A stretch of DNA of 64,000 nucleotides, taken from positions 2,637,394 through 2,701,393 of the forward strand of contig CM063262.1 in assembly GCA_032158295.1 (NCBI GenBank). Direction: 5' to 3'. The translations under genes were made by a program, and so were the position numbers. The stretch comes from Pycnopodia helianthoides (lineage: Eukaryota > Echinodermata > Asteroidea > Forcipulatida > Asteriidae). The notes below the pieces were generated by a model. The model was not told the origin of the DNA, did no database searches, and saw only the letters and a list, made by a program, of their open reading frames with translations. Of this stretch, positions 1 to 12,500 are shown one piece after another (within the stretch, counting starts at the first letter, position 1; the number at the start of each line of letters is the position of its first letter).

Positions 1-160
1 GTCATGGCCGAGCAGTGAAGTGCACTGGACTCGAGCTCTGGTGTTTCTGAGTGTGGGTTTGAGTCCCGGTCTTAACACCTGTGTCCTTTAGTAAGACACT
101 CTACCTTTATTGCTTCGTCTTTCGAAGCTGTTTGTCTTGTGTGTTGTGTAATCTCTCAAA
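1..160 (+). repeat. SINE with tRNA-Leu-like head (copy a)
   Basis: Starts GTCATGGCCGAGCAGTG, carries GACTCGAGCTCTGGTG (Leu-type anticodon arm) and a B-box-like GGTTTGAGTCCC, then the shared tail GTCCTTTAGTAAGACAC. Lies in the intron before the first visible exon. Confidence 0.75.
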
Positions 161-274
161 TATCTTTCTCTTGACATACTCTGACTGTTTGCCAAATTCA
201 ATGGCACAATTTCTGTCGTTTAGCCCATCTTTTTGAAAAATTTATGATTGTTGTTGTTGACTTTCCGCTTACAG

Positions 275-530
275 TTCATGGCAAAAAAGAGGAACGGTCT
301 TGATGCAGAAATGGAGGAGAAGATGAGATTGTTGAATCTGGCTAGTAGAGGGCCTAAGATAACGGCCGTGGTAGACGCCATCAGTCAGACAACAAGGGAC
401 ATCAACCGCGGAAATAACAACCTGAAGAACAAGATGAAAGATCGTCTGAACAAACGCCGTAATTCCAGGAAGATGATCACACCGGACGGAATCGAACCCG
501 GCACGGACGAAGAAAAGCAATTTGTTCAAA
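275..530 (+). CDS. coiled-coil gene exon 1 of those visible
   Basis: Acceptor CTTACAG ends at 274 and donor GTGAGT begins at 531. The exon ends in phase 1. It encodes a basic, Lys/Arg-rich stretch beginning Phe-Met-Ala-Lys-Lys. The Met at 278 is probably internal because a good acceptor directly precedes it. Confidence 0.75.
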
Positions 531-3500
531 GTGAGTGGCCTTTTTTTTTTTTAGTTGAAGGAGTTGGTTACAGTCAATTGGGGTTCGAATCCTGGCTGAG
601 GTTTGGATTGGTGAAGCCGCCTGTTTCGTTTTTGTAGCTGTGGAATCTCTTCATTTTCGTCAATTTCATTTTCATCCACTGGTTCGTCAAAAGGTAGTTT
701 GTCTTGTTTAAAGATGATTCACCACAAAATATGGCATGTTTGCAAACAGCACCCTCATTGGAATCTGTTTTTTTTTCCTTTGTAGCTGTGGAGTCCCAGA
801 TGGCCGCAGACCACGAGCGCAGCATCCAAGCTGCCATGGAAATTGCCGAGACCCTCACCAACGACAAACAAAAAGAGGAACATGAGAAGGCCATCAAGGT
901 AAACAAAAAACAACGACAAAGTTTCATTGTAAATGCGCATCAATAGTATCTGACTTATGTTTGGGACCATAACAAAAAAAAGAACATGAAATGGATGTGT
1001 TGAGTCTCAGTCTCCCCTGAACAAAGATATCAACTAAATAGGGAGACCGCCAAAATTAGGGCTAGATAGCTCAGTTAGAGCTCCGGTTTGTTAATGTGGA
1101 GGTCACAGGTTCAATTCTCCTTCTAGTCCGTTTTTCTTCGTTCAACACAAAATTAACTACTACCTGGGCGGGAGGTAGGAAATCGGCCTGGACTACTACT
1201 TTAGCTGTGTGGATCGGGGGGGACTTCTCGTAATTAACTGCACTGCCGCGGAGTGGGTTCTTTTGGTCACAACGTTCCGACTAGCTTATTACTCGATTTT
1301 TGAAATCCAAAGTTGCTTTCCAGGTTGTGCCGTAAACTTGGGGCAAGATAGCTCGATTGGTAGAGTGCCGGCACGTTATGGCTCTGTGTTTTTTAGTTGC
1401 TCTTCCCCAAATCATTAACAGTGTATCCCGTCAGTTTACCTTGTGGTTTATTACTTGATAAATAGAAATAATTATTTTTGAATAAATTGGATCCAACATT
1501 CACAAAAATGGATCCTTCAAATTGCAAGATCATTTAGTGAGTGTGGGCAGGTCATTAGTACGTGTACTGAGCAAGTATCTGCTGCGCAAAGAGAAACCAG
1601 CTGCAAATTGGTACATACAACATGATCATTTTGCTAGTAACCTTTTTCCGGTAAGCACATATTTTTCTTGTGGTCGGCTCCTCTTCGGTGCCTTGGTAGC
1701 TCTAATAACTTGGGCCCGTGCCTTCTTTCCTCTACCAGGAGCTGCTGACTGGCGAGGAAGAGAAGACGGAAGCGGAGAAGAACGCGATCCTGGAGCAGTA
1801 CCTGAAGGAAGTGGACAGCGCTCAAGAGAAACTCAACTCGTCTCGGGACGAGCAGAAGGACCACCTCCTGGCCAAGCTGGCCGCCAGGAAGAGACTCAAG
1901 GAGGCGGTGATGGCCGAGAACGCCGTGGCCAAGGAGCTGGACCACATCACTAAGAAACAGGTCGGTAGAATGGGATGCGGGAAGTCGGACTAAAATTGAT
2001 CCATTAGGCTCCACCTTCCCCCTCTCTTTTATGCGATGGTCATATCACAACCACGCCAGCGTGCGTAAAAGTCTGACCCAAATATACTGTTCAAGTTTTC
2101 CTGTGGTTTGTCAGTTAAAAAAATTAAAGAAGTTTTTAATCATTTCGAGGCCAATTTGTTTACTCAACAATGCCTACAAATGTTCTTGAAAGAAGTAAAA
2201 TAATCACCAAAGGAAGACAAGAGTTGAAATATGAAGAACAAGATATTCAATGCTGTACTTAATAGGGAGTGCTCAAAAGTCCTAACCATAGGAACGTTTT
2301 AATATTGGCTCGGTTAAGTATTCTAGTAGACCGAAGGGCAGTGGACTGCCGGAGCGCTTCATTAGAACGTTCAGATTGCCAATGCCGAATTCTCCTGTTG
2401 TATGAATATTAGCTAAGTTTTGCACGATGTCGCAGTCCAGGAGAACGTTCTGGGAGTCCGCTGCATTGGGGGCCTATGCCTACTGGAACGTTCCTTTGTG
2501 CCTAGAACGTAACTGACATTTGAGATGTTCCCTGATGTTTAAATTTCCATATTCAATGTTTATGCTTCGTTACCATTTGTAATGCTTATCTTACCTGCTG
2601 ATGAAAAAATGAAACAGCTCACAGTAGACATCAAATTTGTCAATCGAGAGTTTCTGTGTTTCATAAACAAGGTGTTCTTGATCAATAAAAAATATATTCT
2701 TAACACCACGGATCTCCTGTTTGGGTTTATGTCAACAGGTTTTGAAGGGAACCGACGAGGGCGCTCTTGCTATCGATACAGTCAACAGCAACGTGACGGC
2801 CGATGAGTCGCTGGAACAGAGAGAAAAACTTCTGGTAAGATTCATCGATAATGTTTTCAACCTCTTTATTTTAACATCAACTGAAATTTGAGTCAGACAC
2901 TTAAAATTACCTAAGTGAATTTGTAAAGGAAGATAAACCATAGATGATGGTATCTTTAAAGTTCTTCCCATAATCTAGGCAATCTGTATAAGAAGACGAT
3001 GGGCAGCATTGCTTTAAACCATCAACACTTTGGGTAACACCACAGAGTTCGATCAAATCATCGCTTACTTTAGTAAACTTTCTGCAAGTCCTCATAGTGT
3101 TTGTTGGAATACTCCGTTAGGGTTAGCTCGAAGAGTGTGGAGGTTTTTTAACAGCTGGTTCGTCTCGTAACAAGTTTGGGTGCGTTTGATTCCGTCCTCA
3201 GTCCCAGCAAGAGGAACGCCAGGCTAAGCTGGACATTGCGCAGCAGTCAGAGATAAGCAAGCTGAACAGGGAGCTAGACTCGGAGCTGACCGCTGCCACC
3301 GCGTCCATCGGCGAGCAGCTGGAGGATCAGAAGAAGCAACTGTTGAGGAGGGAGGAGAGAGAGTTTGAGAAGGACATGCAGGTGAAGAGGAAGCAGCTCT
3401 CCGAGGAGCAGTCCAAGGAACTCATGGAGGACCACAAGAAGAATGTAAGATACGTTTTAAGATCGCTGAGATTGTCGAAGGCAATAGCTAAGGCCTGGGC

Positions 3501-6500
3501 TAAGAGCTGCTTAAGCACAAGAAGCAGCTAAGCACGGTAAAATCATGCTTACCAGAATAAGGTTACCAGCCAAAATACCATTCCACATGTACCAGTTTTG
3601 GCTGGTATCCTGCTTATTTTTGCTGAGCAGAAAATTTCCAAGCAGTATTAGCCGCTGAAGCAGCTCTATGAATTTGGGCCCTGGAATCACAATGGAAAAG
3701 GACAAATTAAAGGGCAGTTTTGATTCAAAATTGGAGAAACAATCTGAGAAACGTTTCATGCAGATTAAAATTTTTTTGAATCCTTCTCTCTAAAACCACA
3801 TTCTTTTGAAGGGAATTGATTTTCAAAATGTTATACATTATCAACAGCTGCAGTGCTTCTTACCAAGTAAGTTTTTTTTTAAATCATTAATTTTTTGAGT
3901 AATTATCAAAGGTATACCCTCCCTTTAACTCTAACATTGAAAAAAATATCTTTCTCTGTTTCAAAACCCAGATGGACAAACTCGCTCAGAGCATGGATGT
4001 AGAGAAGGACAAACAGAAGGCAACGTTGGCAGAGAGGATCGCAGAGAAACGTCGACAAAACCAAGAGCGCGTCAAACAGAAGCACAACGTGGAGATGACT
4101 CAGGAGGCTCTGGCCCAGAGGATTGAGAGGGACGAGCTGAGCAACAAACAGGTGGGTCCAGAAGCTCGCTTAGGGACTGTTTACAGCAGGCCCTGGAATT
4201 CATGACGTGAAACTCCCATTAGCCAAAATTTATGAATTCTACTTACCGTGGCGTGTCGTGGCCGAGCGGTCTGGTTCACCGGACCCAAGCTCGGTGCTGT
4301 CAGCAGGGGAGTGTGGGTTCGAATCCCGGTCATGACACTTGTGCCCTTGAGTCATAGGGTTGTTTGGCATCTGACTGCCACCTCAAAACAAAGATATTGA
4401 CGAAATAGGGAGATCGCCAACATAGGGCTAGATAGCTCAGTTGGTAGAGCGCCAGCACGTTAATCCAGAGGTCGTTGGTTCAAATCCCGCTCGAGTAAAA
4501 AAATGTCTTTGTTCAACCAAAACAATTGAAACTTTCACAGGCGATTTTTTACTGTATCTTTCTTGAAAATTTTGCCTATGAATCGGTATAAATCAGCACC
4601 TTTAGTAAGAGATATTGTCGTTTTGTCAAACAATTTCAGTTGAAGGGAGCTGAGAGACCGGCCCTCGTCCAGTCATTGGAAGGAGAGGAGAATGGGAAGG
4701 CTGAAAACATCATCTACGAGTACTCCGACAGAGACACATGAAAGAACAAGTGCAGCAGGTGAGATAGCACCCTCTGTCCCTCTCGTGGCGTGCCGTGGCC
4801 GAGCAGATAAGAGCACCGGACTCAAGCTCTGGTGTTTCTGTTCAGCAGAGTGTGGGTTCGAGTCCCGGTCGTGACACTTGTGTCCTTAAGCAAGACACTT
4901 AACCATTATTGCTGGGTCCTTCGGATGGGACATTTATATGGTGCTGCGTAAAGGATTAGGTCTAATACTTCAAAACGTAGCTCCACAATACCTTTCAGGA
5001 AAATACTGATTGTTAAAGCGCCTTGAGCTGTGAGTGGCGGATATGAGCGCTATATAAGAAGCCATTATTATTATTAAAAAGTCTGAAAATTTTAAAAATG
5101 TAGAAAGTTCTGAAAGGTGTGGGTTTTCCCTGGAATAGTTCTCTGGGGTTTTCCTCCCACATCTAAAAACTGAGACTGCCTTCCCTGTCGTCTCACCAAT
5201 GGGGTTCTTGGCTGGTATAGTGATCAAGTTTGCTTTTTCTGAAAACCCTTGACTTCACAATTTGCCAGTATTAATGAAGAAGGTTGTGTGTTTTCCAAGC
5301 AGCTTTACCGTTGCCTAGGACCATTCCTGTGGCAACAGTGAAGAATTCTCGAATCAGCGATCTGATCGACGCTGTTCTCGCAGCCATCAATTTGGACACG
5401 GCCTAAAGTTACATTAAAGACAAAAGGTTCTTGAAACTATTACGAAGTTTACGAAAACGACAATGGTTAGGAACGGCTAAAGTTACATTAAAGACAAAGG
5501 TCTTGAAACTTTACGAGTTACGAAAACCGACAATGGTGAGGAGAGTCGGACTTTCTGGCACGTCTCCAAAAAGAGTTTTGTTTTTGTTTTGGGCACGACG
5601 AACTTCTGCATCAATCCACATAGACCGCACTAAAAATCAGTAACATGCTACATACCAAATTTCAAAGATGCCAACCATCGTTCCTGATCTTTTAGATATT
5701 CTAATCAATCTTTCTTAAACTTCTGTTCTAGGAGGAGCTGATGGATCGGGAGAAGGAAGCCGCCATCATCAAGGCCCACGCCAAGATGGCGGAGCTCTGC
5801 CAGAAGGAGAAGGACACCCTCATGGAGGCCCAACAGAAGGAGTGCCTGGAGCTCATCGCCAGCTCTGGCTCGCTGTCTGCCGCCAACCTGGCGGAGAAGA
5901 AGGAGAAGCTTCAACAACAACACCAGGTATGTTGGGGGGTTCAACTAAGAATCTTGATGTAAAGAGATATGGAACAGGGAAACCCCAACCTCATTCCCAG
6001 GGTGATCGATCTCGCCGCGCCATTTTTTTTTTAACTTCTTTCTATACTGAAATCAATGTTTTCTCTATGTCTTCATTATTTTTATTTCAGAAACAACTGG
6101 CCGAATTTGACAAGATCAAAGACCAGAGGATGGAGCAGGCCAACAAGGACTGCCTGCCCGGCATCGAGGTCAAACAAGCCCACGCCAGACTGGCCATGAG
6201 AGAGCGTCAGCTCAAGGAACTCGCTGAGGCCATGAGAGATCTGTCTCCTGAGGAGGTGGGTACTGAACCAGGGATCACTGGGGGTGTAGTTTGGACGGAT
6301 GTGAAGAGGTTTGCTTGGCCCCCCACCGGTCTCATCCAAGACCGCTGGGATGGGCTGATGATAGGCTGATGAGCTTGTACAAATTCTTGCTCGGCCCCAA
6401 CCGGTCTCATCCAAGACAGCTGGGATAGGCTGATGAGCTTGTACAAATTCTTGTTTAGGATGTAGTCATGCATGATGGGATTGATTGTACTGCCTAACTT

Positions 6501-9500
6501 GTTTACTAGTGCAGCCCTCAGTACAACACCATTCAGTAACTCAACACCCAAACTGTTGGACTCTGATTAGGCCTAAAAAAAAAATTGTTGGATTGCCCTT
6601 TCCCGATCGACCGTAAAAGTAGCAAAATCTAGCGGTAAATACGGTTGCCCTTTGTTTAAAATATAGATGACAGACACATATTAACACTGTAGGTTTATAT
6701 TTCAAAGTGCAAACATATCAACTTCACTCTGAAATATTTATGCCTTGTGTTTTGGGCATTCTTTGACATCTCAACAAAAAAAAGAAAACAAAAAAAGAAC
6801 AACCGACCCAAGAAAAAAATCGGGTGAAAGGGCAATCCAACAATTCTTTTTTTAGGCCTTATGGTGGTATGCCTGATCCCGTAAGCATGATCAGTGCAGT
6901 CCTCAGTCCGGCAGAATTTTAAACAGAGCATGCAGTAGGATTCTGATGGGTTTGGGGGATAGTTAGTGGTAATGGATTGATCAATATTACAAACACCAGA
7001 TTGATTGAGGGTTTTTTTCTCGTTGATTCTTCTCCCCTTGACCAGGCTCTCGTCCATCAGTACACCGAGGCGGCCGACAAGGCAGCCCTGGACGCCCAGA
7101 AGTTCAGAGAGAGCAAGATGAGCCAGATGACGTCCGACATCGAACGCATCAAAGCCGAGAAGCAGAAACGAGACGACGAGAGACGGCGTAAGATGCAACA
7201 AGAACTTGAGTAAGGAGCTTTGAAACACGGTCTAAGGAGGGACTGCACTAAGCAGTAGCTCAGGGCTGAGCCTCGGGTAACCATGATGTACCTTGGGAAA
7301 ACCCAGCGGTTACGCAAGGTTCAACTCTGAGTTAGTATGTAATATTTGGTTTTTATACAGCGCATATCCTATCAGCTAGATCAAGGCGCTTTGAAACATT
7401 GTTATCCCTGTTCATCAGGCATGCTTAGACCATTCCTCAAAACTTTCTCAACTCCCTGTGGAGCATACAATCCCAAGCTGCTTAAATGTAGTGGTTAATA
7501 AGGGGTAAGTGCAACACAATTCTGTCTCGACCCGCTCACTCTCAGGTTCCTATTTATACAACTGGGTTAAGAGAAGCAAGTATAGTTGAGTGTCTTGCTC
7601 AAGGACACAGGTGTCCTTATCGAGCCCACACTCTGATGATTCAGTCTGAGGGAGTAGACTGCTCGGCCAAGACACGCCACATTAACTTCTCTGAACCGTC
7701 AACAAATCTCAGACTGCTTTTACTCCCAAAACCTTATTTGGAACCGATACTGATTTTGTTCTCTCTTTAAACAAATTTAATTCAGTTCTTTAGAGTCGGA
7801 GCTGGAGATCGATCGCGTCCGAGACGAGCAAAGACAGCAAGAACGGGACGAACACCGGTTGAAGACGATCGAGGAGCAGAAACAGGAGAAAGAGCGACGT
7901 CTTCAGCAAGACATGAAACAGCTAGAAGGGAACAAAGACGCTCAAGAGGTGAGTGACAGAGACCGAGAAACGGTTAGGCGAGCAGAAAATGAATAAGGGA
8001 GAGGTATTTTACTTGTTTTTCTTTTTAATCATTATAATTGAGGTATCCACTTTAAAAAACTTGCTACTTGGAGACCTCCACCACTGCATCGTCATTAACA
8101 ACTACCGGCTACAACTTGGGCTTGCGTTGGGCCTGATGACTGATGCACAACATGTCCCTGTCCATCATCAGTGTCTTGAGTCTTGGTTGAAGTTATAGTT
8201 ATGGTGGGAGCGTAGGTTTTTATGGTGCAGTTTCTCGAGTAAGACTTCATTTCAGAGGGAAATATTTCACAAAAACAAATGGTTCAAGTATGAACTTCAT
8301 AACCAGTAAGCTTTCATACTAATATATAAACACTGATGTTTTTTATCCTTACCAATCCTGTATGTAACCTTTAAATCAACTCTTCAGTGACTTTTTAAAA
8401 TTTGTTCCTCCCTCGTAGAAACTTCTGGCCGAGCACGCGGAGACCATGAAGCGGTTTGAGGAGTCTCAACTCCTGGAGCAGCAGAGGAACAAGGAGAAGA
8501 CCAGGGCCCGTCTGGAGGCAAGACGCAAGAAGAAGGAGGACCTCGAGAAGGAGAGGATCAAGGGGGATATCAACACCCAAGCTGAGGTGGACGATCGCCG
8601 GACTCAAGACCATCTCAATAACGTCCAGAGGCAGGGTGAGGGTATTTACATATTCATGAAATAAAAGATGGAGGATGTTTGCATATTCATCAGTTAAAAG
8701 ATGGAGTGCTGAATACTGGACTGTCTGAGCATTGTGTTTTCCAGTGATAGGTTAATACCCGGAGATGACTCAAAATGAGACGTGTCGCTCATGAGCACTC
8801 AGTCACATAAACCAAACTTGTCTTCTTCTTTTTTCTCGGCGGCAGGTGCATCGGACTTGAACCAGACGATCAACTCCACCACGGCGCCGGACGCTCCCGG
8901 TGACTGGGCCCAGCGTGAGCAGGAGGCGTGGATCGATCCAAGCTTCCTCCAGGAATGGACGAGTCCATCTTCAACGCCCTCCTCGCCTCACCGCTCTACA
9001 AGGACCTCCAAGAGATTGAGGAGATCGTCAATAGTACGGATGCGCTCAAGCGACTGGGGGTCAAAGGTGAGGTTGTTGGTGATCTTTGGATTTGTCTGAA
9101 TAAGGCTGTATCTGAGTTGGCGGCTAAAGCTACGGCTATGACTGTTGCTATGGGTATTGCTAAGGACGTTCTATACTTCAAGGCATGATGATGTGGCTAT
9201 CCAGACATAGCCATAGCCACAGCCGCCAATTCGTCTAGGCCATTTGTCTGTTTGTGAGTAAGATTTTAATAATGTCTGGTACACTGATTTGCTGAATCAC
9301 AACTTAACGGTTGAATTTGAATTCCTCAGATTAAAGAGACCAAGTCACATGAGTCGAGGCCAAAAAAATTGTTAAAATCTCAAACATTCCAAGTTCATGA
9401 TTATGACGTAGCGAGAAAGCATGTCAAATGCCTGGGTTGATTCTCAAACTAAGGCTCTTATCTGATGGTTTAGACCATTAGAAAGCAATTGTGTTCACCC

Positions 9501-12500
9501 TAAAAAATTATTACATGCTATTATGAAATGTATCGTTTGAAACAGTGTGATGTTGTAAGCGTGTCTGTAGATTCTGAGGGTGTCTTGCAGGGTTGAAGTG
9601 TGCTGCCACCTAGATTTTCAGGGGGGTTTTCTGCGCGGAAGTCTGATATTGACTTTACGTTTTTTGTGAATCCACAGGAGCTGTTTCCGACGCCTTCATC
9701 GACCTCAAGGATGCCCAGTGGCTCCTAGCACATGACATCGTCCCCTTAGACATCAACAGCATCACCCCGAGCCAGTTCGTCGTCTACCGCTTCGGCGTCT
9801 TCATCGTCCGCCTCCTCAAGGAGACCGTCGGCACGCCCAACGTCACCCTCCTGCTGGCGTCCAGCCTCCCGCAGAACGACTACGACCGCAACATGTACCG
9901 GCGCTCGTTCTTCTACCAGCGGGCGATGAACATCCTGTTCATCCGGCGGGAGCGGCTGGAGTCGGTCGGCGAGTTCGTCATGCTCATCATGCACTGCCTG
10001 GCCCATATCAAGACGGGGGAGCTGAACGATGACGCGGACCCGCTCTTCCTGAGAGCGTTCTATAAGGTAAGGCGGGAAAGTTCCCGCACTGCGTAGCTCA
10101 AAGCTGTTCATAAAGATGGCGTTTATCAGATCGATTGCAATCCCCGTCATTGACCGCCATATTTGTTGTAAAACAATGGAAAAGTGCCCGCATGTACGCG
10201 CTACGCACGACTCTCAGCCAATGATAGCTCTTCACGCGTGCACAATTCATCAAAGATGGGGGCCAATGACGTCTATTGCAATCCATCTATTGATTGGTTC
10301 TCATCTGTCAAACTGTCCCTAGCTTTCATTCTTATTTCTGTCTGTCAAACGGGGAAATATACAAAAGCTTTATGCTTTCACTATTTTCCTACATGCTGAC
10401 TTTTGATATTTTAATGTACACATAAGCCTATTTTCATATGTACTGCTTTATTGTATATACATTGTTGAGTATTGCTGTATTTCAATGTGAATATGGTATG
10501 TTGTTGTCACTGTGAAACGAATGTGTTTTCTATCTATCTATCTATTTTTTGCTGGTGAAATAATTTCTGGTGGAGTTTGCCTGATTTGTGAAAGATTTGT
10601 CATAAAAAAATGTGTATCCTTCTCCTAAAGATAACATTTCTGAACTGTTATACTTGTAATCATTCACGTTTAATGACTTTGAATGAAGTATTTTGTCTTT
10701 TCTTTTGTGTTAGTTGATTTATTTATTTTGTGTTTGTAAATAATGTGGGTTTTTTTCCCTTGATTTGTTGACTGGTTCTCTTGTGTTGCATAATATAATG
10801 TTAAATGCTGTTTTCAAATGATAAATTGCATATTTATGTTTGTGTTCCAGTCTGTTCAGTTGTTGAATATTTTTCTTCTATTCTGTCAAAAGACTTATTT
10901 TTAGTTAATTCACTTTAAAAATTGAATGAAGCTAGTTTCTTGAAGTACACCTTTCAGTGACTTCTCAAATATTTTTTTGTTGTTGTTCAGTTTGATTTAA
11001 AATTGTCTACCTTGATCCACAGGCAATGAAGGTTCATCTGCCAGGACATGTTCTTCGCTCGGTCTCGTTCATCGCCGTCTCCGTCGCTCCTGATCGGTAG
11101 CACGCCCTCTAGCGGCAAGACCGCCCTGGAGCACGCCTTCAAGTACAGCAAGACGGACGTGGACAAGACGGGCGTGGTCGGTGAGCTGGTGAACGTGAAG
11201 GTCAAGGTACCAGTCGAGCAGGACTTCAACGAAGAGGTTAGATCTCGGCTTAAAAGCGGTGTTGTGTTTTTTGAGACGAACCGCGGGTTACTCGATGTTT
11301 GGAACACCATGCTCTGTTTGTTATCGGGGCCCAATTTTATAAAGTCTGTAACCACAAAAACTTGCTAAAGCACAGGAGAACCTGGCAAAAACAGGTTACC
11401 AGCCAACAAGACCATGTAGTTTACATTGTTACAGGTACCTCACTCATTTCTTGTTTAGTAAAGAAAATTGCTAACAGAGTTTTTGCTTTTTCATGAAATT
11501 GGGCCCAGAAGAATTCTTTATTCCAACTGGGAATTATTTGTCATGTTTACTCACTTATTGTGTTACGATTATTGTACTTTTGTTTGTTGGTTGTTTATTG
11601 GTTAAAATTGTTTTATTTATTGAGTGATAGTTGATTAAGATTCTTGTATATAACTGTTTTTGTTTATGTGTCTCTTGTTTCAGACCATCAAAGAACGTTT
11701 AGAGAACGCCCAGGATAAGCACGACAACTCTCGCTTGCGTGACTTTCTGAAGAGCCGTGGTGGAGCCGTAACCACCAAGGACTTTGTGCCTCTCGCTTGA
11801 GAGAGCTGAGAGGAATGACGACCGCCGAAGAGAAACCAACGTAAGTTTGATTTAGCTGGGTATCTCAGGAAACTGAGATTCTAAGCAGCGTAGATAGATG
11901 CTTAGCAAGATTCTTAGCACGATGCTTCCTGCGTAGCAAGATGTTTCGCAAGATGCTAGCTGTTATAGCAAGATGCTAGCTAAGCTGTTTAGTGAGATGC
12001 TAAGTTGCTTAGCAAGATGCTTAGCTGTTTATGCAAAATGGTTAGCAAGATGATAGCTATGTAGCAAGATGCTTAGCTTGCATAGTAAGATGTTTAGCAA
12101 GATGCTTAGGCTGCTTTGCAAGATGTTAGCAAGATGCTTAGCTGTATACAAGACTCTTAGCTGCATATAAGATGAGAAGTGCTTAGCATATGCTTAGCTG
12201 TTTAGCATGGTGCTTAGCTGCAATAGCAAGATGCTAGCAGCTAACAAATGAAATCATGTAATTCTTATTGTTTAGCACTGTTCATGTGCTTGCAAAGTCA
12301 GATCTATCAGCTAAAAGGAAACATGTCTTTTCATTTGGCCATTGTTAATTTAAAAGTCACTGTCATCTATATTATTATATGACTATTGTTATCATTGTAG
12401 CCCTTGTTTATTTTGCTATTCTGTTATTACATTTGGTTTTATTGATTATTTATCTTGTTACTGTTTTTCTATTATTTTTCATTCTGCGATTGCTTTTTAT

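Noticed and set aside
4692..4874. Plus-strand ORF MGRLKTSSTSTPTETHERTSAA
   Set aside because: It is a shadow frame of exon 7 of the coiled-coil gene that runs on into a SINE.
11090..11130. GSTPSSGKT in exon 15 as a Walker A nucleotide-binding loop
   Set aside because: The spacing is G-x5-GKT instead of G-x4-GK(S/T), with no Walker B or flanking P-loop fold visible.
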